From: Streptomyces sp. B21-105 | GTDB lineage: Bacteria; Actinomycetota; Actinomycetes; Streptomycetales; Streptomycetaceae | DNA: 64,000 nt | Reading direction: 5' to 3' | Assembly: GCF_036898465.1 (NCBI RefSeq) | Contig: NZ_JARUMJ010000001.1 | Span: 8,680,001 to 8,744,000 of the forward strand | In this document: piece by piece, positions 18,801 through 27,572 of the stretch | Layout of the letters: every line of letters begins with the position of its first letter | How positions within the stretch are numbered: the first letter of the stretch is position 1 | The notes under the pieces: generated by a model | Databases searched by the model: none | What the model saw: the letters and a program-made list of their open reading frames with translations, nothing else | Told to the model about the DNA's origin: nothing | Translations under genes and position numbers: made by a program

Positions 18801-19230
18801 CAAGGACTTCTTCTACGGTCTGCGCCAGGCCAAGGAGTACGCCGTCGACCTCGAGCCGGGCGTGCGTCTGCTGATCGAACTGCAGGCCGTCGGCGAGGCC
18901 GACGAACGCGGTATGCGCACCGTCATGTCGACCCTGAACGGCCAGCTGCGGCCCATCCAGGTCCGCGACAAGGCGGCCGCCTCCGACGCCCCCGTGACCG
19001 AGAAGGCCGACCGCACCGACCCCGGGCATGTCGCGGCCCCGTTCGCGGGCGTCGTCACCCTGGCGGTCGCCGAGGGCGACGACGTGGAGGCCGGCGCGAC
19101 CGTCGCCACCATCGAGGCGATGAAGATGGAGGCCACGATCACCGCGCCGAAGGCCGGCCGGGTGAGCAGGCTCGCCATCAACCGCATCCAGCAGGTGGAG
19201 GGCGGCGACCTGCTCGTCGTCGTCGGCTGA
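15856..19230 (+). CDS. pyc: Pyruvate carboxylase
   Basis: 1124 aa, the usual length. It carboxylates pyruvate to oxaloacetate with biotin and ATP, the anaplerotic step. Order: biotin carboxylase (starts MFRKVLVANRGEIAIR; ATP-grasp loop KAVAGGGGRGM; EMNPRIQVEHTVTE), carboxyltransferase (TDTTFRDAHQSLLATR, then LHTHDTAGGQ), and a C-terminal biotinyl domain with EAMKMEA, biotin attached to Lys1090. Start ATG 15856 matches the conserved family N-terminus and has GAAGGGG just upstream; in-frame ATGs at 15775 and 15793 would add a non-conserved leader. The gene stands alone and is followed by a hairpin terminator. Regulation is not evident from sequence. Confidence 0.97.
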   Translation: MFRKVLVANRGEIAIRAFRAGYELGARTVAVFPHEDRNSLHRLKADEAYEIGEPGHPVRAYLSVEEVVGAARRAGADAVYPGYGFLSENPELARACEEAGITFVGPDARTLELTGNKASAVAAARAAGVPVLGSSAPSNDVDELVRAAEEIGFPVFVKAVAGGGGRGMRRVENPAALRESIEAASREAASAFGDPTVFLEKAVVDPRHIEVQILADGEGNVIHLFERDCSLQRRHQKVIEMAPAPDLAPELRDRICADAVRFARQIGYRNAGTVEFLLDPAGNHVFIEMNPRIQVEHTVTEEVTDVDLVQAQLRIAAGETLADLGLSQETVTLHGAALQCRITTEDPANGFRPDTGRISAYRSPGGSGIRLDGGTTHAGTEISAHFDSMLVKLTCRGRDFPTAIGRARRAVAEFRIRGVATNIPFLQAVLDDADFQAGRVTTSFIEQRPHLLTARHSADRGTKLLTYLADVTVNKPHGDRPDLIDPVAKLPATPGGEPPAGSRQRLVHLGPEGFARWLRESPTIGVTDTTFRDAHQSLLATRVRTKDLLASAPLVARTLPNLLSLECWGGATYDVALRFLAEDPWERLAALREAVPNICLQMLLRGRNTVGYTPYPTEVTDAFVQEAAATGIDVFRIFDALNDVGQMRPAIDAVRETGTAVAEVALCYTSDLSDPNERLYTLDYYLRLAEQIVEAGAHVLAVKDMAGLLRAPAAAKLVSALRREFDLPVHLHTHDTAGGQLATYLAAIQAGADAVDGAVASMAGTTSQPSLSAIVAATDHSERPTGLDLQAVGDLEPYWEGVRRIYAPFEAGLASPTGRVYHHEIPGGQLSNLRTQAVALGLGDRFEDIEAMYAAADRILGHLVKVTPSSKVVGDLALHLVGAGVSPDDFEAAPDRFDIPDSVIGFLRGELGTPPGGWPEPFRSKALRGRGEAKPVQELSAEDREGLEKTRRATLNRLLFPGPTRDFETHRQAYGDTSVLDSKDFFYGLRQAKEYAVDLEPGVRLLIELQAVGEADERGMRTVMSTLNGQLRPIQVRDKAAASDAPVTEKADRTDPGHVAAPFAGVVTLAVAEGDDVEAGATVATIEAMKMEATITAPKAGRVSRLAINRIQQVEGGDLLVVVG

Positions 19231-19235
19231 CGCGA

Positions 19236-19265
19236 CGGTCGCCGGCGCCCACCCGCCGGCGACCG
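19236..19265 (+). terminator. 12-bp stem-loop after pyc
   Basis: CGGTCGCCGGCG at 19236-19247 pairs perfectly with 19254-19265 across a 6-nt loop, starting 5 nt after the pyc stop. Confidence 0.8.
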
Positions 19266-19381
19266 CCTGCCGCCCCGCGGCCGCCGCCGCCCTGTCCACC
19301 GCGCTCGCGGCCACCGCGGGCCTTGCGGGTGTTCGCGGCGGTGGTCACCGCGGGGCGGCCTTCCGGGTGTTCACGGCCGTG

Positions 19382-20308
19382 TCACCGCAGGACGGCCTCC
19401 CAGGTGTCCACGGCGTAGTGCAGGGTCATGCCGTGACGGGCGTACAGCGCGGGCGCGCCGGTCGCGTTGGAGGTGTCCACGCCCAGCCCGACGGTGTCCC
19501 GCCCCCGGGCGGCGAACGCCGCGAACGCGTGCCGCAGCAGCAGCCCTGCGAGACCGCGCCCCCGGGCCTCGCGCAGGACGCCGATGGCCGGTATCCACCC
19601 CATGGCCTCACGGTCGTCACGGGCCATCAGGAACCCGCAGTCCCCGGCGTCGTGGGTGCCGGCGATCCACACCAGCGACCAGTCGAGCCCGGCGGCGTCC
19701 ACGTCGTGCAGCCACTGCTCGTAGCGGCGCGGGTGGAAGTCGAAGTGCTCGGCGAACGTGGCCTGGAACAGCTCGTGGACGCGCCGCCGGTCCGCCTCCT
19801 CGGCGCAGGGCCGCAGCCGCACCCCGGCGGGCACCCGGGGCGGCAGGTCGGCGGCCCGGTCCAGACCCCGGCGCAGCACGTGATGCCGCCGCACCACGGA
19901 CCAACCCCGCCCCCGCAGCAGCGAGACGTCCGTCGTGGGCCGTGCGTTGAGGTTCAGGTGCACCACGGCCCGCTCGGCGCCGTTCTCCCGGGCCTTCTCC
20001 AGCGCCCGCGCCTCCATCGCGGCCAGGACGAGCAGCCCTGCCTCCTGCCGGTCGGGCAGCACGTAGTGGTCCATGTCGACGCGCTCGCCGCCCGACTCGT
20101 CCCACAACAGGCCGTAGACCACCGGCCGGTCCCCGTCGAGGGCGAGCCAGGAGTCCCGTCGCAGGTCGACCTCGGGATGCTTCAGCTCCGCCTCGACGGA
20201 GTGCAGATCCGTCTCGGGACGGCCGATCTCGACCAGGTCGATCTCATTGAGGAGTCCGGCGATCGCCGGAGCGTCGGCGAGGGCGGCGGGGCGCAGGAAG
20301 GAGAACAT
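19382..20308 (-). CDS. GNAT-family N-acetyltransferase (tandem domains)
   Basis: 308 aa. The C-terminal half has a clear GNAT acetyl-CoA loop (VLREARGRGLAGLLLRHAFA) and an ALYARHGM segment; the N-terminal half resembles a second, degenerate GNAT domain, as in mycothiol synthase MshD. It would acetylate an unknown small molecule or protein in the cytosol. ATG 20308 opens the conserved MFSFLRPA segment, with GGAG upstream on the minus strand. It is divergent from the FAD-binding protein gene with 176 bp between them. I do not call it mshD, because the overall resemblance is weak. Confidence 0.8.
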   Translation of the reverse strand: MFSFLRPAALADAPAIAGLLNEIDLVEIGRPETDLHSVEAELKHPEVDLRRDSWLALDGDRPVVYGLLWDESGGERVDMDHYVLPDRQEAGLLVLAAMEARALEKARENGAERAVVHLNLNARPTTDVSLLRGRGWSVVRRHHVLRRGLDRAADLPPRVPAGVRLRPCAEEADRRRVHELFQATFAEHFDFHPRRYEQWLHDVDAAGLDWSLVWIAGTHDAGDCGFLMARDDREAMGWIPAIGVLREARGRGLAGLLLRHAFAAFAARGRDTVGLGVDTSNATGAPALYARHGMTLHYAVDTWEAVLR

Positions 20309-20484
20309 GCGCCCAGGGTCCAAGGGTGCCAAGCCGGGCCGCAACACGTTTCCCGTGGCGCACGGTGCGGCGATGAGCTCTGTATGCGCCCCCGTGAGCC
20401 TGGGCAGAATCGTTCTGCCATTGATCACGCCGGGGACGACACGCGGTCGCCCCGCCGATTCCACGGGAAGGCAGGTCGGTCGTC

Positions 20485-21222
20485 GTGCAGTTGCGTCTTC
20501 CCTCCTCCGTATCCGAAGCGCAGCGCTGTCTCGCCGAGGGCGCGGTACCGGTCGGCGGAGCCACGCTGGTGTGGGCGGGCTGGCAGCGGGACGGCTTTCC
20601 CGAGCAGGCCGTGTCGCTGCGCCGGCTGCCGGAGGCGAACGCGGTCGGCCCCGAGGAGCTCGGCGGGGCCGTGCTGCTGCACCGCGTCGACGCGACCGTG
20701 CCCGAGGTGCTGCACCGGGCGGCCGGCGCGGTGGGCACCGGCGCCGTCCGCCGGGCGGCCACGGTCGGCGGCAACATCGTCGGCAGCACCCTGCGCTGTC
20801 TGCTCCCCGCCGCCCTCGTCCTCGACGCCCGGGCCACGGTCCTGACCGCCGACGGCGTCTACGAGACCGACCTGGCCGAGCTGCTGGCCAAACGCCTCGT
20901 GCTGCTCGCCCTGCGCTGGCGCACACCGCTGGCCAGCGGCTACCGCAAGCTGGAGGGCGAGGCGGGCGGCGCGCCGCCCCTCGTCGTCGCCGTCGCGCTG
21001 CACGCCGGGGACGAGGGCCGCGCCCACCTGCGCGTGGCCGTCCGCGACGGTTACGACGTGCTCAGCGGGAACGCCCCCTACGAGCCCGGCGCCGGCGCCG
21101 GAACCGGCGCCGGGGAGGTGTTGCACGCCCTGGAGGGCACGGAGCTCGGCGAGTTGCCCGCCGACGCCCGGGACGCCGTACACGACCAGGTCGCCGACGT
21201 GCTGGCCCGCGCCGCCGGCTGA
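20485..21222 (+). CDS. FAD-binding protein, CoxM/XdhB type (orphan)
   Basis: 245 aa. PVGGATLVWAGW near the N-terminus and RRAATVGGNIVGST are the two FAD-binding stretches of molybdopterin dehydrogenase medium subunits. These normally work with a 2Fe-2S small subunit and a molybdenum large subunit to oxidise xanthine, CO or aldehydes. Neither partner is nearby: upstream is a divergent acetyltransferase and downstream a gene remnant. At 245 aa it is a little shorter than usual, with an Ala/Gly-rich patch near residues 196-210. GTG 20485 is preceded by GGAAGG at about 14 nt, a weak site. It may supply a distant operon or be a leftover. Confidence 0.8.
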   Translation: MQLRLPSSVSEAQRCLAEGAVPVGGATLVWAGWQRDGFPEQAVSLRRLPEANAVGPEELGGAVLLHRVDATVPEVLHRAAGAVGTGAVRRAATVGGNIVGSTLRCLLPAALVLDARATVLTADGVYETDLAELLAKRLVLLALRWRTPLASGYRKLEGEAGGAPPLVVAVALHAGDEGRAHLRVAVRDGYDVLSGNAPYEPGAGAGTGAGEVLHALEGTELGELPADARDAVHDQVADVLARAAG

Positions 21223-21469
21223 GGGGCGGGCGCCGCGCGGGAGACCGGTGCCGCCGGGGCGGGCGCGCGGAGCCGTCGGCCGGGACGCACGCCCTCGCCG
21301 GGCCGTCACGCGGCAGGCCCGTCGCGCGCCCGTCGACGCGGGGCCCGTCCGTCCCACGTCCGCCCGTCGTGGGGAACGCGGCAGGCGCCCGCGTGGCGTG
21401 CCGGCCCGGCACGGGGGTTCCCGCCCCCGGACCCGGCACGGCCTATCGTGCCGCGCCGCGCTGCGGCCG

Positions 21470-21582
21470 CGGGCGTGTCCGCTCGCCGTCTGCGACTGCC
21501 GCATCGGCTACGTCCACCTGGAGACGCTGCCGCTGTACGACGTCGTCGCCGGCGGCGTCCTGGAACGCATCCCGGCGGCCGC
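21470..21582 (+). pseudogene. Protein remnant (Cys-rich C-terminal tail of a lost gene)
   Basis: In the 480-bp gap between the FAD-binding gene and the GH30 stop, one frame encodes CPLAVCDCRIGYVHLETL followed by LYDVVAGGVLERIP. This looks like real conserved protein, while the frame before and after reads as Arg/Ala/Gly noise. It resembles the C-terminal end of SPL-like radical SAM proteins, but that assignment is from memory and tentative. No start codon or ribosome site gives a plausible gene. The rest of the gap shows no feature. Confidence 0.4.
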
Positions 21583-21702
21583 TCCCCGTGGCACTCGGCA
21601 CCGCCACACAGCGGCCCGGCCCCGCACAGCACTCCGCCCGCGTCACGAGGATCGCGACGCGGGCGGGGACGACGGACTGACGGATGTGCGGACGCGCAGG
21701 CG

Positions 21703-23730
21703 TTACGGCGTCACGTCCGTGACCCTCCAGCGCTGGTTGGAGCCGGAGTTGGCCTGCCAGGTGGTGACGGCCGAGCCCTCGTTGGTCGCCTGGCCGCCGA
21801 CCTCGAGGAGACGTCCGGTCGCCACGTTGATCAGCGTCCAAGTGCTGTCACCGGTGGTCGACATGATCCACTCGGTGGCGGGGTCCCGCTCGCCGGTGTC
21901 CGGCTCGACCACCGGCACGTTGTCGCGGACGGCGAGACGCTTGCCCTCGGCCGGGTTGGCGAAGACGTACCGCTGGCGCGCGCCCTTGTCGCCGTGCCGT
22001 GCGTCGAGCTGCCACTGCTGCGCGGTGCTGCCGTTGGCCGACCCGATGACCAGGCTCTTGCCGTTGGCCGCGACGGTCACCGCCTTGCCGCTCTGCACGC
22101 CGGTCAGCGTGTACGAGTGGCCCTTGCTGAACAGGCCCGCGTTCTTCGCGACGCCCGAGACGCCCTTGACGGCGAACGAGGTCACGGACTGGGCGGGGAC
22201 GGTGTAGGTGGCCTTGCCGTCGACGACCTTGACCGGGGCCTGCTGCTTCAGCTTGCCGTCGGCACTGGTCACGGTCGGGGTGACCGTCGCGCCCCGCTTG
22301 ACGGTGCGGAACTTCGACAGGTCGATGGTGACCGTGCGGGCCGCGGTGGTGGAGTTGACGTGGACGAGGGAGACGCCCTTGCCGTTCTTCGTCACGGCGG
22401 CGGCGCTGGAGGTGTCGTCCACCTTGATGAGCTTGTCGCCGGGCTTGATGAAGTGCGTGAAGTTGCGGGCCGTGTCGAACTTGGTGTTCGTGTAGATCGG
22501 GCACGACTTCAGGGTGTCCGACTTGGTGCAGCTGAACGGGAGCTGGATCTCGCCCCAGTTGCCGCCCTTGGCGGATTCGCCGCCCGGCTTCATGTTGTCG
22601 TAGTCCTCGACCGGCTGCCAGAACACCCAGGCGCTGGGCTCCAGTTCACGCAGGTCGTTCACCATCTGCTGGGCGAGCCCGAGGCCCGGACGCATATCGG
22701 TGAAGCTCTGCCCGTCGCCCCAGTCGCCCTCGACCTCGCTCATCCACAGCGGCTTGTCGGCGGCCTTGGCGAGGTCGCGGACGGTGGTGCGCTGGCCGGT
22801 GCCGTAGGTGTGGACGTTCATCTGGTCCACGAGGTCCTTGGAGGCCTGCGAGTAGGAGTTCCAGTTCGTCGCGAAGATGGACGGGTTGGTCTCGTCCATC
22901 GCCGATATCTTCGCCTTGGTCTTCGCCTTCTTCAGCGCGGGCGCCAGCGCGGCGAGCACCTTCTCCTGGAGCGCGGGACCGATGTGGGCGCCCTCCTGGC
23001 GGCCGCCGACCGGTTGGCCGTTCGCGTCGAGACGGGTGCCCCAGTAGCCGGTGTTGGGCTCGTTGAACGGGTCGACGGTGTCGACCTTGATGCCCTCGGC
23101 CTTCTCCAGCCGCTTGGTCGCGCCCGCGATGTACGCTGCGAAGTCGTCGACCGAGTCGGCCTTCAGCTGGTCGGTGTTGGCGTTGAACCCGCCCGAGACG
23201 TAACCGCTTTCCGTCATGAACCACGGCGGGGAGTTGCTGAACGTCTCCCAGTGGGTGATGTCCTTCTTGATGCGGTCGACCCACCAGCGCTGGGTGGCGT
23301 CGGCGTTCTTGTTCCAGTCCGCCGGGTCGTCCGCGCTCCACCAGTCGGTGTCCTCGCGGGTGGTGCCCGCGGGCGCCTTCCACCAGCCCTCGACTGCGCC
23401 GCCCGCGCGCAGGTAGTCCTTCACGTCCGGCGCGTTGCCGCCGCCGATGTTGTAGCGGGCGATGTTCAGCGCGAGCCCGTCGTCGCCGAAGAGCAGCTTG
23501 GCGAGCTTCTCGCGGACCGCCGGCGGGTAGTCGCCGGTGGCGTTCGCGAACCAGACCAGGCTGGTGCCCCAGCCCTCGAACTTCTCCTGCTGGTACGACG
23601 GGTCCGGCGTCACGGTGACGGCGGCCTCGGCGTGCGCCTGCACGGGAACGCTGAGAAGCGCGGCCCCGGTGGCCAGTGCGGTGAGTGCGGCGGCCCCGAG
23701 GGTCCGTCCGCTGCGGATACGGCGTGCCAT
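21703..23730 (-). CDS. Secreted GH30 endo-beta-1,6-galactanase with ricin-type module
   Basis: 675 aa. The signal peptide ends about QAHAEA. The GH30 TIM barrel starts EKFEGWGTSLVWFA and contains ALNIARYNIGGGNAP. The catalytic acid/base is Glu224 in DPFNEPNT and the likely nucleophile Glu332 in MSEVEGDWG. A beta domain follows, then a C-terminal ricin B/CBM13-like module (about 555-675, NPAEGKRLAVRDN, ATGRLLEVGG). GH30_5 members with this signature cut beta-1,6-galactan side chains of type II arabinogalactan. The gene sits downstream of the GH42 gene, separated by a terminator hairpin. ATG 23730 has GGGAG 6 nt upstream. Substrate is inferred from family and neighbours. Confidence 0.88.
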   Translation of the reverse strand: MARRIRSGRTLGAAALTALATGAALLSVPVQAHAEAAVTVTPDPSYQQEKFEGWGTSLVWFANATGDYPPAVREKLAKLLFGDDGLALNIARYNIGGGNAPDVKDYLRAGGAVEGWWKAPAGTTREDTDWWSADDPADWNKNADATQRWWVDRIKKDITHWETFSNSPPWFMTESGYVSGGFNANTDQLKADSVDDFAAYIAGATKRLEKAEGIKVDTVDPFNEPNTGYWGTRLDANGQPVGGRQEGAHIGPALQEKVLAALAPALKKAKTKAKISAMDETNPSIFATNWNSYSQASKDLVDQMNVHTYGTGQRTTVRDLAKAADKPLWMSEVEGDWGDGQSFTDMRPGLGLAQQMVNDLRELEPSAWVFWQPVEDYDNMKPGGESAKGGNWGEIQLPFSCTKSDTLKSCPIYTNTKFDTARNFTHFIKPGDKLIKVDDTSSAAAVTKNGKGVSLVHVNSTTAARTVTIDLSKFRTVKRGATVTPTVTSADGKLKQQAPVKVVDGKATYTVPAQSVTSFAVKGVSGVAKNAGLFSKGHSYTLTGVQSGKAVTVAANGKSLVIGSANGSTAQQWQLDARHGDKGARQRYVFANPAEGKRLAVRDNVPVVEPDTGERDPATEWIMSTTGDSTWTLINVATGRLLEVGGQATNEGSAVTTWQANSGSNQRWRVTDVTP

Positions 23731-23907
23731 CTGTGCTCCCAACTGCGGTGCGGTCGCTGTGGTGGGCCCCGGCCGCCGCGCGGGCGGCAGGGGATGGCCC
23801 CCGGCCTCGGGCGCATGCCGTGCCGTGCCGGGGAGTCGTGTGTGTTGGCGGATTGCGGGTGCGGTGACGACGGCGGGCTGCGCGGGGTGTGCCGCCCGGC
23901 GCCGTGA

Positions 23908-23942
23908 CCGGAAGGGTTCGCCGAGCCGGTGAACCCTTCCGG
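23908..23942 (-). terminator. 12-bp stem-loop after the GH42 gene
   Basis: CCGGAAGGGTTC at 23908-23919 is fully complementary to 23931-23942, with an 11-nt loop, 9 nt after the GH42 stop on the minus strand. It would separate GH42 transcription from the downstream GH30 gene. Confidence 0.8.
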
Positions 23943-23951
23943 AGACCCGCC

Positions 23952-25997
23952 CTAGCGCGCGGGCTGTCGCAGGACGGCGACGTCCCGCGGGCCGAGCACC
24001 GGCGCGCCGTCCGTGCCGCCGGAGCCGATCAGGATCTCTCCCTCCAGCCCGGCCACCGGCACCGTCGCGTCGGTCCGGTTGACGAGGAACAGGAACCGTT
24101 CCCCGGCGCCGCGGCGGACGGTCAGCTCGACCTTGCCCCGCACGTCGGCGGGGAGTTCGCTGCCGACGCCGGCCGGCTCCAGCAGCCTCGGCAGCAGCGA
24201 GCGGAGCCCGTCGACGCCGAGCCGGGTGGAGACGTACGAGGCGGAGCCGGTGCCGGTGGACCGCCGGGTGACGGCGGGGCGGCCGGCGTGCACTCCGGTG
24301 CGGTAGTGCGCCAGCACCTCGGTGTCGTCGTCGGTCACGGTGATCCGGTCCGTCCACAGGGTGCCCCAGGTGGAGTCGTCCAGCTCCACGCTCTCCCCGG
24401 CGAGCAGCGGGCCGAACTCCTCGATGCGCACGCCGAGCAGGTCGCGCAGGGCGCCCGGGTAGCCGCCGAGCCACACGTGGTCGTTCTCGTCGACGATCCC
24501 GGAGAAGTACGTGGTGACGAGGTGGCCGCCCTGCTCGGCGTACCGCGTGAGCTCCTTGGCGAGCTCGGCGGGGACGACGTGCAGCACGGGCGCGACGAGC
24601 ACCTGGTGCCGGGAGAGGTCGGCGCTGGTGGTGACGAGGTCGGCGCGCACGCCGAGGGCGAGCAGGGCCGAGTACCAGTCGAGCGCCTCCTGCCGGTAGT
24701 CCAGCAGGGCCGTGGGGTGCGAGTCCTGCTCGCTCGCCCACCACGACTGCCAGTCGTAGAGGATGCCGACAGCGGCCGGTTCGCGCTCCGAACCCGCCAC
24801 CGGGGCCAGCGTCTTGAGCTGGGCGCCGAGGTCGGCGACCGCGCGGAAGAGGTCGCTGTCGGGGCCGGCGTGCGGAACCATCGCCGAGTGGTACTTCTCG
24901 GCGCCCGCCGCGGACTGCCGCCACTGGAAGAAGCACACCGCGTCCGCGCCGTGCGCCACGTGCAGCAGCGAGTCACGGGCCAGGTCGCCGGGCCGCTTCG
25001 CCACGTTGACGGGCTGCCAGTTGACCGCGCTGGTGGAGTGCTCCATCAGGAACCACGGCCGGCCGCCCGCGATGCCGCTGACGAGGTTCGCGGAGAACGA
25101 CAGCTCGTCGCGGTCCTGCGGGCCGGGGTGCACGTAGTGGTCGTTGGAGACGAAGTCGATCTCGCTCGCCCAGTCCGGGTAGTCCATGCCCTTGGTGCCG
25201 CCCATCACCATGAAGTTGGTGGTGACGGGGATCTCGGGGGTGATCTCGCGCAGGATCTCCCGCTCGGCGACCAGGTGGTCCTTGAGCGCGTCCGAGGAGA
25301 ACCGCTTGAAGTCCAGCTGCTGGGTCGGGTTGGGGTGCGAGGCGGCCAGCCGGGGCGGCAGGATCTGCTCCCAGTCGCTGTAGCGCTGCGACCAGAACGC
25401 CGTTCCCCAGGCGTGGTTGAGCGCGTCGAGGCTGCCGTAGCGGGCGCGCAGCCAGACCCGGAAGGCGCGGGCGGCGTCGTCGGAGTGGTCGTAGACGTTG
25501 TGGCAGCCCAGCTCGTTGGAGACGTGCCAGGCGACGAGGGCCGGGTGGTCCTTGTAACGTCCGGCGATCTCCCGGACCAGCCGCAGGGCGTGCTCGCGGA
25601 AGACCGGCGAGGTGGGCCGCCAGTGCTGGCGCGCCCCCGGCCACAGGGTCTCGCCGTTCGCCGTGACCGGCAGGATCTCGGGGTGGGCGGTGGTCAGCCA
25701 CGGCGGCGGGGACGCGGTGGCGGTGGCCAGGTCGACGCCGATCCCGCCCGCGTGCAGCAAATCCATGACCTCGTCGAGCCAGCCGAAGTCCCAGGTGTCC
25801 GGGCCCGGCTGGATGCGGGCCCAGGAGAAGATCCCCACGGAGACGACGGTGACGCCGGCCTCCCGCATCAGCCGGACGTCCTCCTCCCACACGTCCCGGG
25901 GCCACTGCTCGGGGTTGTAGTCGGCGCCGTAGGCCAGACGCGGAGCGGGGTCACCGTCCGCCCCGCGCAGCATGCGGGACTGGAGGGTGGAGATCAT
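23952..25997 (-). CDS. GH42 beta-galactosidase (cytoplasmic)
   Basis: 681 aa with no signal peptide. YGADYNPEQWPRDVWEED is the GH42 N-terminal signature. The acid/base is Glu162 in AWHVSNELG and the nucleophile Glu319 in PWFLMEHST. A trimerisation domain (VLVAPVLHVVPAEL) and a C-terminal beta domain follow. It hydrolyses terminal beta-galactosides, here probably galacto-oligosaccharides imported by the adjacent ABC system. ATG 25997 is chosen because GGAAGGA lies 6 nt upstream; a second Met is 8 codons in. It follows the binding-protein gene by 148 bp that contain a strong hairpin, so expression may be attenuated relative to the transporter. Confidence 0.93.
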   Translation of the reverse strand: MISTLQSRMLRGADGDPAPRLAYGADYNPEQWPRDVWEEDVRLMREAGVTVVSVGIFSWARIQPGPDTWDFGWLDEVMDLLHAGGIGVDLATATASPPPWLTTAHPEILPVTANGETLWPGARQHWRPTSPVFREHALRLVREIAGRYKDHPALVAWHVSNELGCHNVYDHSDDAARAFRVWLRARYGSLDALNHAWGTAFWSQRYSDWEQILPPRLAASHPNPTQQLDFKRFSSDALKDHLVAEREILREITPEIPVTTNFMVMGGTKGMDYPDWASEIDFVSNDHYVHPGPQDRDELSFSANLVSGIAGGRPWFLMEHSTSAVNWQPVNVAKRPGDLARDSLLHVAHGADAVCFFQWRQSAAGAEKYHSAMVPHAGPDSDLFRAVADLGAQLKTLAPVAGSEREPAAVGILYDWQSWWASEQDSHPTALLDYRQEALDWYSALLALGVRADLVTTSADLSRHQVLVAPVLHVVPAELAKELTRYAEQGGHLVTTYFSGIVDENDHVWLGGYPGALRDLLGVRIEEFGPLLAGESVELDDSTWGTLWTDRITVTDDDTEVLAHYRTGVHAGRPAVTRRSTGTGSASYVSTRLGVDGLRSLLPRLLEPAGVGSELPADVRGKVELTVRRGAGERFLFLVNRTDATVPVAGLEGEILIGSGGTDGAPVLGPRDVAVLRQPAR

Positions 25998-26053
25998 GGC
26001 GGTCCTTCCGAAGGCAGGCGGTGCACGGGGGTGGCCCGAAGGCGGTGCACGGG

Positions 26054-26081
26054 GGCGGCGCGGCCCGGGTGCCGCGCCGCC
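26054..26081 (-). terminator. 11-bp GC stem-loop between binding-protein and GH42 genes
   Basis: GGCGGCGCGGC at 26054-26064 pairs perfectly with 26071-26081 across a 6-nt loop, 64 nt past the stop of the sugar-binding protein. It could end or partly attenuate transcription before GH42, leaving the binding protein in excess. Confidence 0.7.
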
Positions 26082-26145
26082 CGGCGTCTACTGCTGTGCT
26101 GGTGCTGTGCCGACTGCTTCCGCTGCCGGCGGCTTCAGGTGTCGA

Positions 26146-27483
26146 CTACTTCTCGATGGTGAAGCCCTGCTCCTCGCCGTACTTGACCGAGGCGTTCTGC
26201 CAGGCCTTCAGGCCGTCCGCCAGCTTGGTGCTGGAGACGTACGCCTTGCCGACCGTGTCGTTGAAGATCGAGTTGGCGTACGGCTGGAACGGGAGGTACG
26301 ACCAGTCGCTCGCCACGTTCGCGGCGGAGTCGGCGAAGATCTTGTTCGCCTCCTGGCCGTCGAAGTAGTCGAACTTCTTGCTCTGGAACGCGGGCGACTC
26401 GAGCTCCGCCTTGGTGGCGGGGAAGGCGCCCTCGCTGACGCGGGTGGCGACACCGGCGCCGGAGTTGGCGTACTCGGTGAAGGCGTAGGCGAGTTCCTTG
26501 TTCTTGGCCAGCGACGGGACGGCCAGCGAGCTGCCGCCGTTCTCCGCGCTCGCCTTGTCGCCCTTGGTCCAGGCCGGCATCGGCGCCGCGCGCCACTGGC
26601 CCTTGGCGTTCGGCACGCCGGTGCTGAAGTTGGCGGGCATCCAGGCGCCGGTGGCCAGGGTGGCGATGGTGCCGTCGCCCAGGCCCTTGTACCAGTCGTC
26701 GGTCCAGCCGTTGACCGGGGCGAGCAGCTTCTCGCTGATCAGCTGCTGCCAGACCGTCTCGAACTTCTTGGCGCCCGCGTCGTCGAAGTTGACGCCGAGC
26801 TTGGTGCCGTCGACCTTGTAGGGGCGCGAACCGGCCTGCCACAGCAGGGAGGTGGTGAGGCCCGCGTCACCGAGGTCGCTGGTGATGTACGCCTTCGGGT
26901 CGGCCTTGTGGAGCTTGCGGGCCGCGTCCAGGTACTCGTCCCAGGTGGTGGGGACGGCGATCTTGTACTTGTCGAAGACCGTCTTGTTGTAGAACAGCGC
27001 CATCGGACCCGAGTCCATCGGCAGGCCGTAGACCTTGTCGCCGTCGCTGACCGCGTTCCACGGGCCCGGCGTGTACTTCGACGCCAGCTTGTCGGCGCCG
27101 TAGGGGGCCAGGTCGGTCAGGCCCTTGGTGAGGGAGTACTGGCCGAGCGCGAAGTACTCGACCTGGGCGACGTCCGGGACGCCCTTGCCGGCCGAGATCG
27201 CGTTGGACAGCGCGGTGTAGTGCTTGTCGCCGGAGCGCTCGCTGACCAGGTTGACCTTGACCTTGGGGTACTTCTTCTGGAAGTCGGCGGCCACGGTCTT
27301 CAGGGTGGGCTCCCACGCCCAGACCGTGATGTCGCCGCCCTTGTCCAGGGCTGCCTGGAGGTCGCCGGCGGAGACGGCCTTGGTGTCGGAGTCGTCGTCC
27401 GAGCCGCCGCAGGCGGTGACGCCCAGGGCCAGGGTGGAGACGAGGGCGATGCCGCGCAGGATGCGGCTCGTTGTTCTGCGCAT
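26146..27483 (-). CDS. Sugar ABC transporter substrate-binding lipoprotein
   Basis: 445 aa. The N-terminus is a lipoprotein signal with lipobox VTAC-GG, so the mature protein is anchored outside the membrane by Cys25. ITVWAWEPTLKTVAADFQKK and the PDVAQVEYFAL, GLPMDSGPMALFYNK segments are typical of family 1 solute-binding proteins for oligosaccharides. It feeds the two permeases encoded upstream in the same direction (89 bp gap). ATG 27483 has GGAAG about 5 nt upstream. The ligand is probably a galacto- or arabino-oligosaccharide, given the GH42, GH30 and GH43 neighbours. No ATPase gene is present; in Streptomyces such systems usually share MsiK. Confidence 0.92.
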   Translation of the reverse strand: MRRTTSRILRGIALVSTLALGVTACGGSDDDSDTKAVSAGDLQAALDKGGDITVWAWEPTLKTVAADFQKKYPKVKVNLVSERSGDKHYTALSNAISAGKGVPDVAQVEYFALGQYSLTKGLTDLAPYGADKLASKYTPGPWNAVSDGDKVYGLPMDSGPMALFYNKTVFDKYKIAVPTTWDEYLDAARKLHKADPKAYITSDLGDAGLTTSLLWQAGSRPYKVDGTKLGVNFDDAGAKKFETVWQQLISEKLLAPVNGWTDDWYKGLGDGTIATLATGAWMPANFSTGVPNAKGQWRAAPMPAWTKGDKASAENGGSSLAVPSLAKNKELAYAFTEYANSGAGVATRVSEGAFPATKAELESPAFQSKKFDYFDGQEANKIFADSAANVASDWSYLPFQPYANSIFNDTVGKAYVSSTKLADGLKAWQNASVKYGEEQGFTIEK

Positions 27484-27572
27484 GGGGCTTCCACTTCTTC
27501 GTGGGTGGGACAGGTGAGGGTGGGGGTGGTGCTGGTAAGGCTTAAATGTGGGGCTTGTGGGGGCCGTCCACG

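Noticed and set aside
21448-26162. Long plus-strand frames (819 and 757 aa) opposite the GH30 and GH42 genes
   Set aside because: They are antisense shadows of genes with intact catalytic motifs and ribosome sites.
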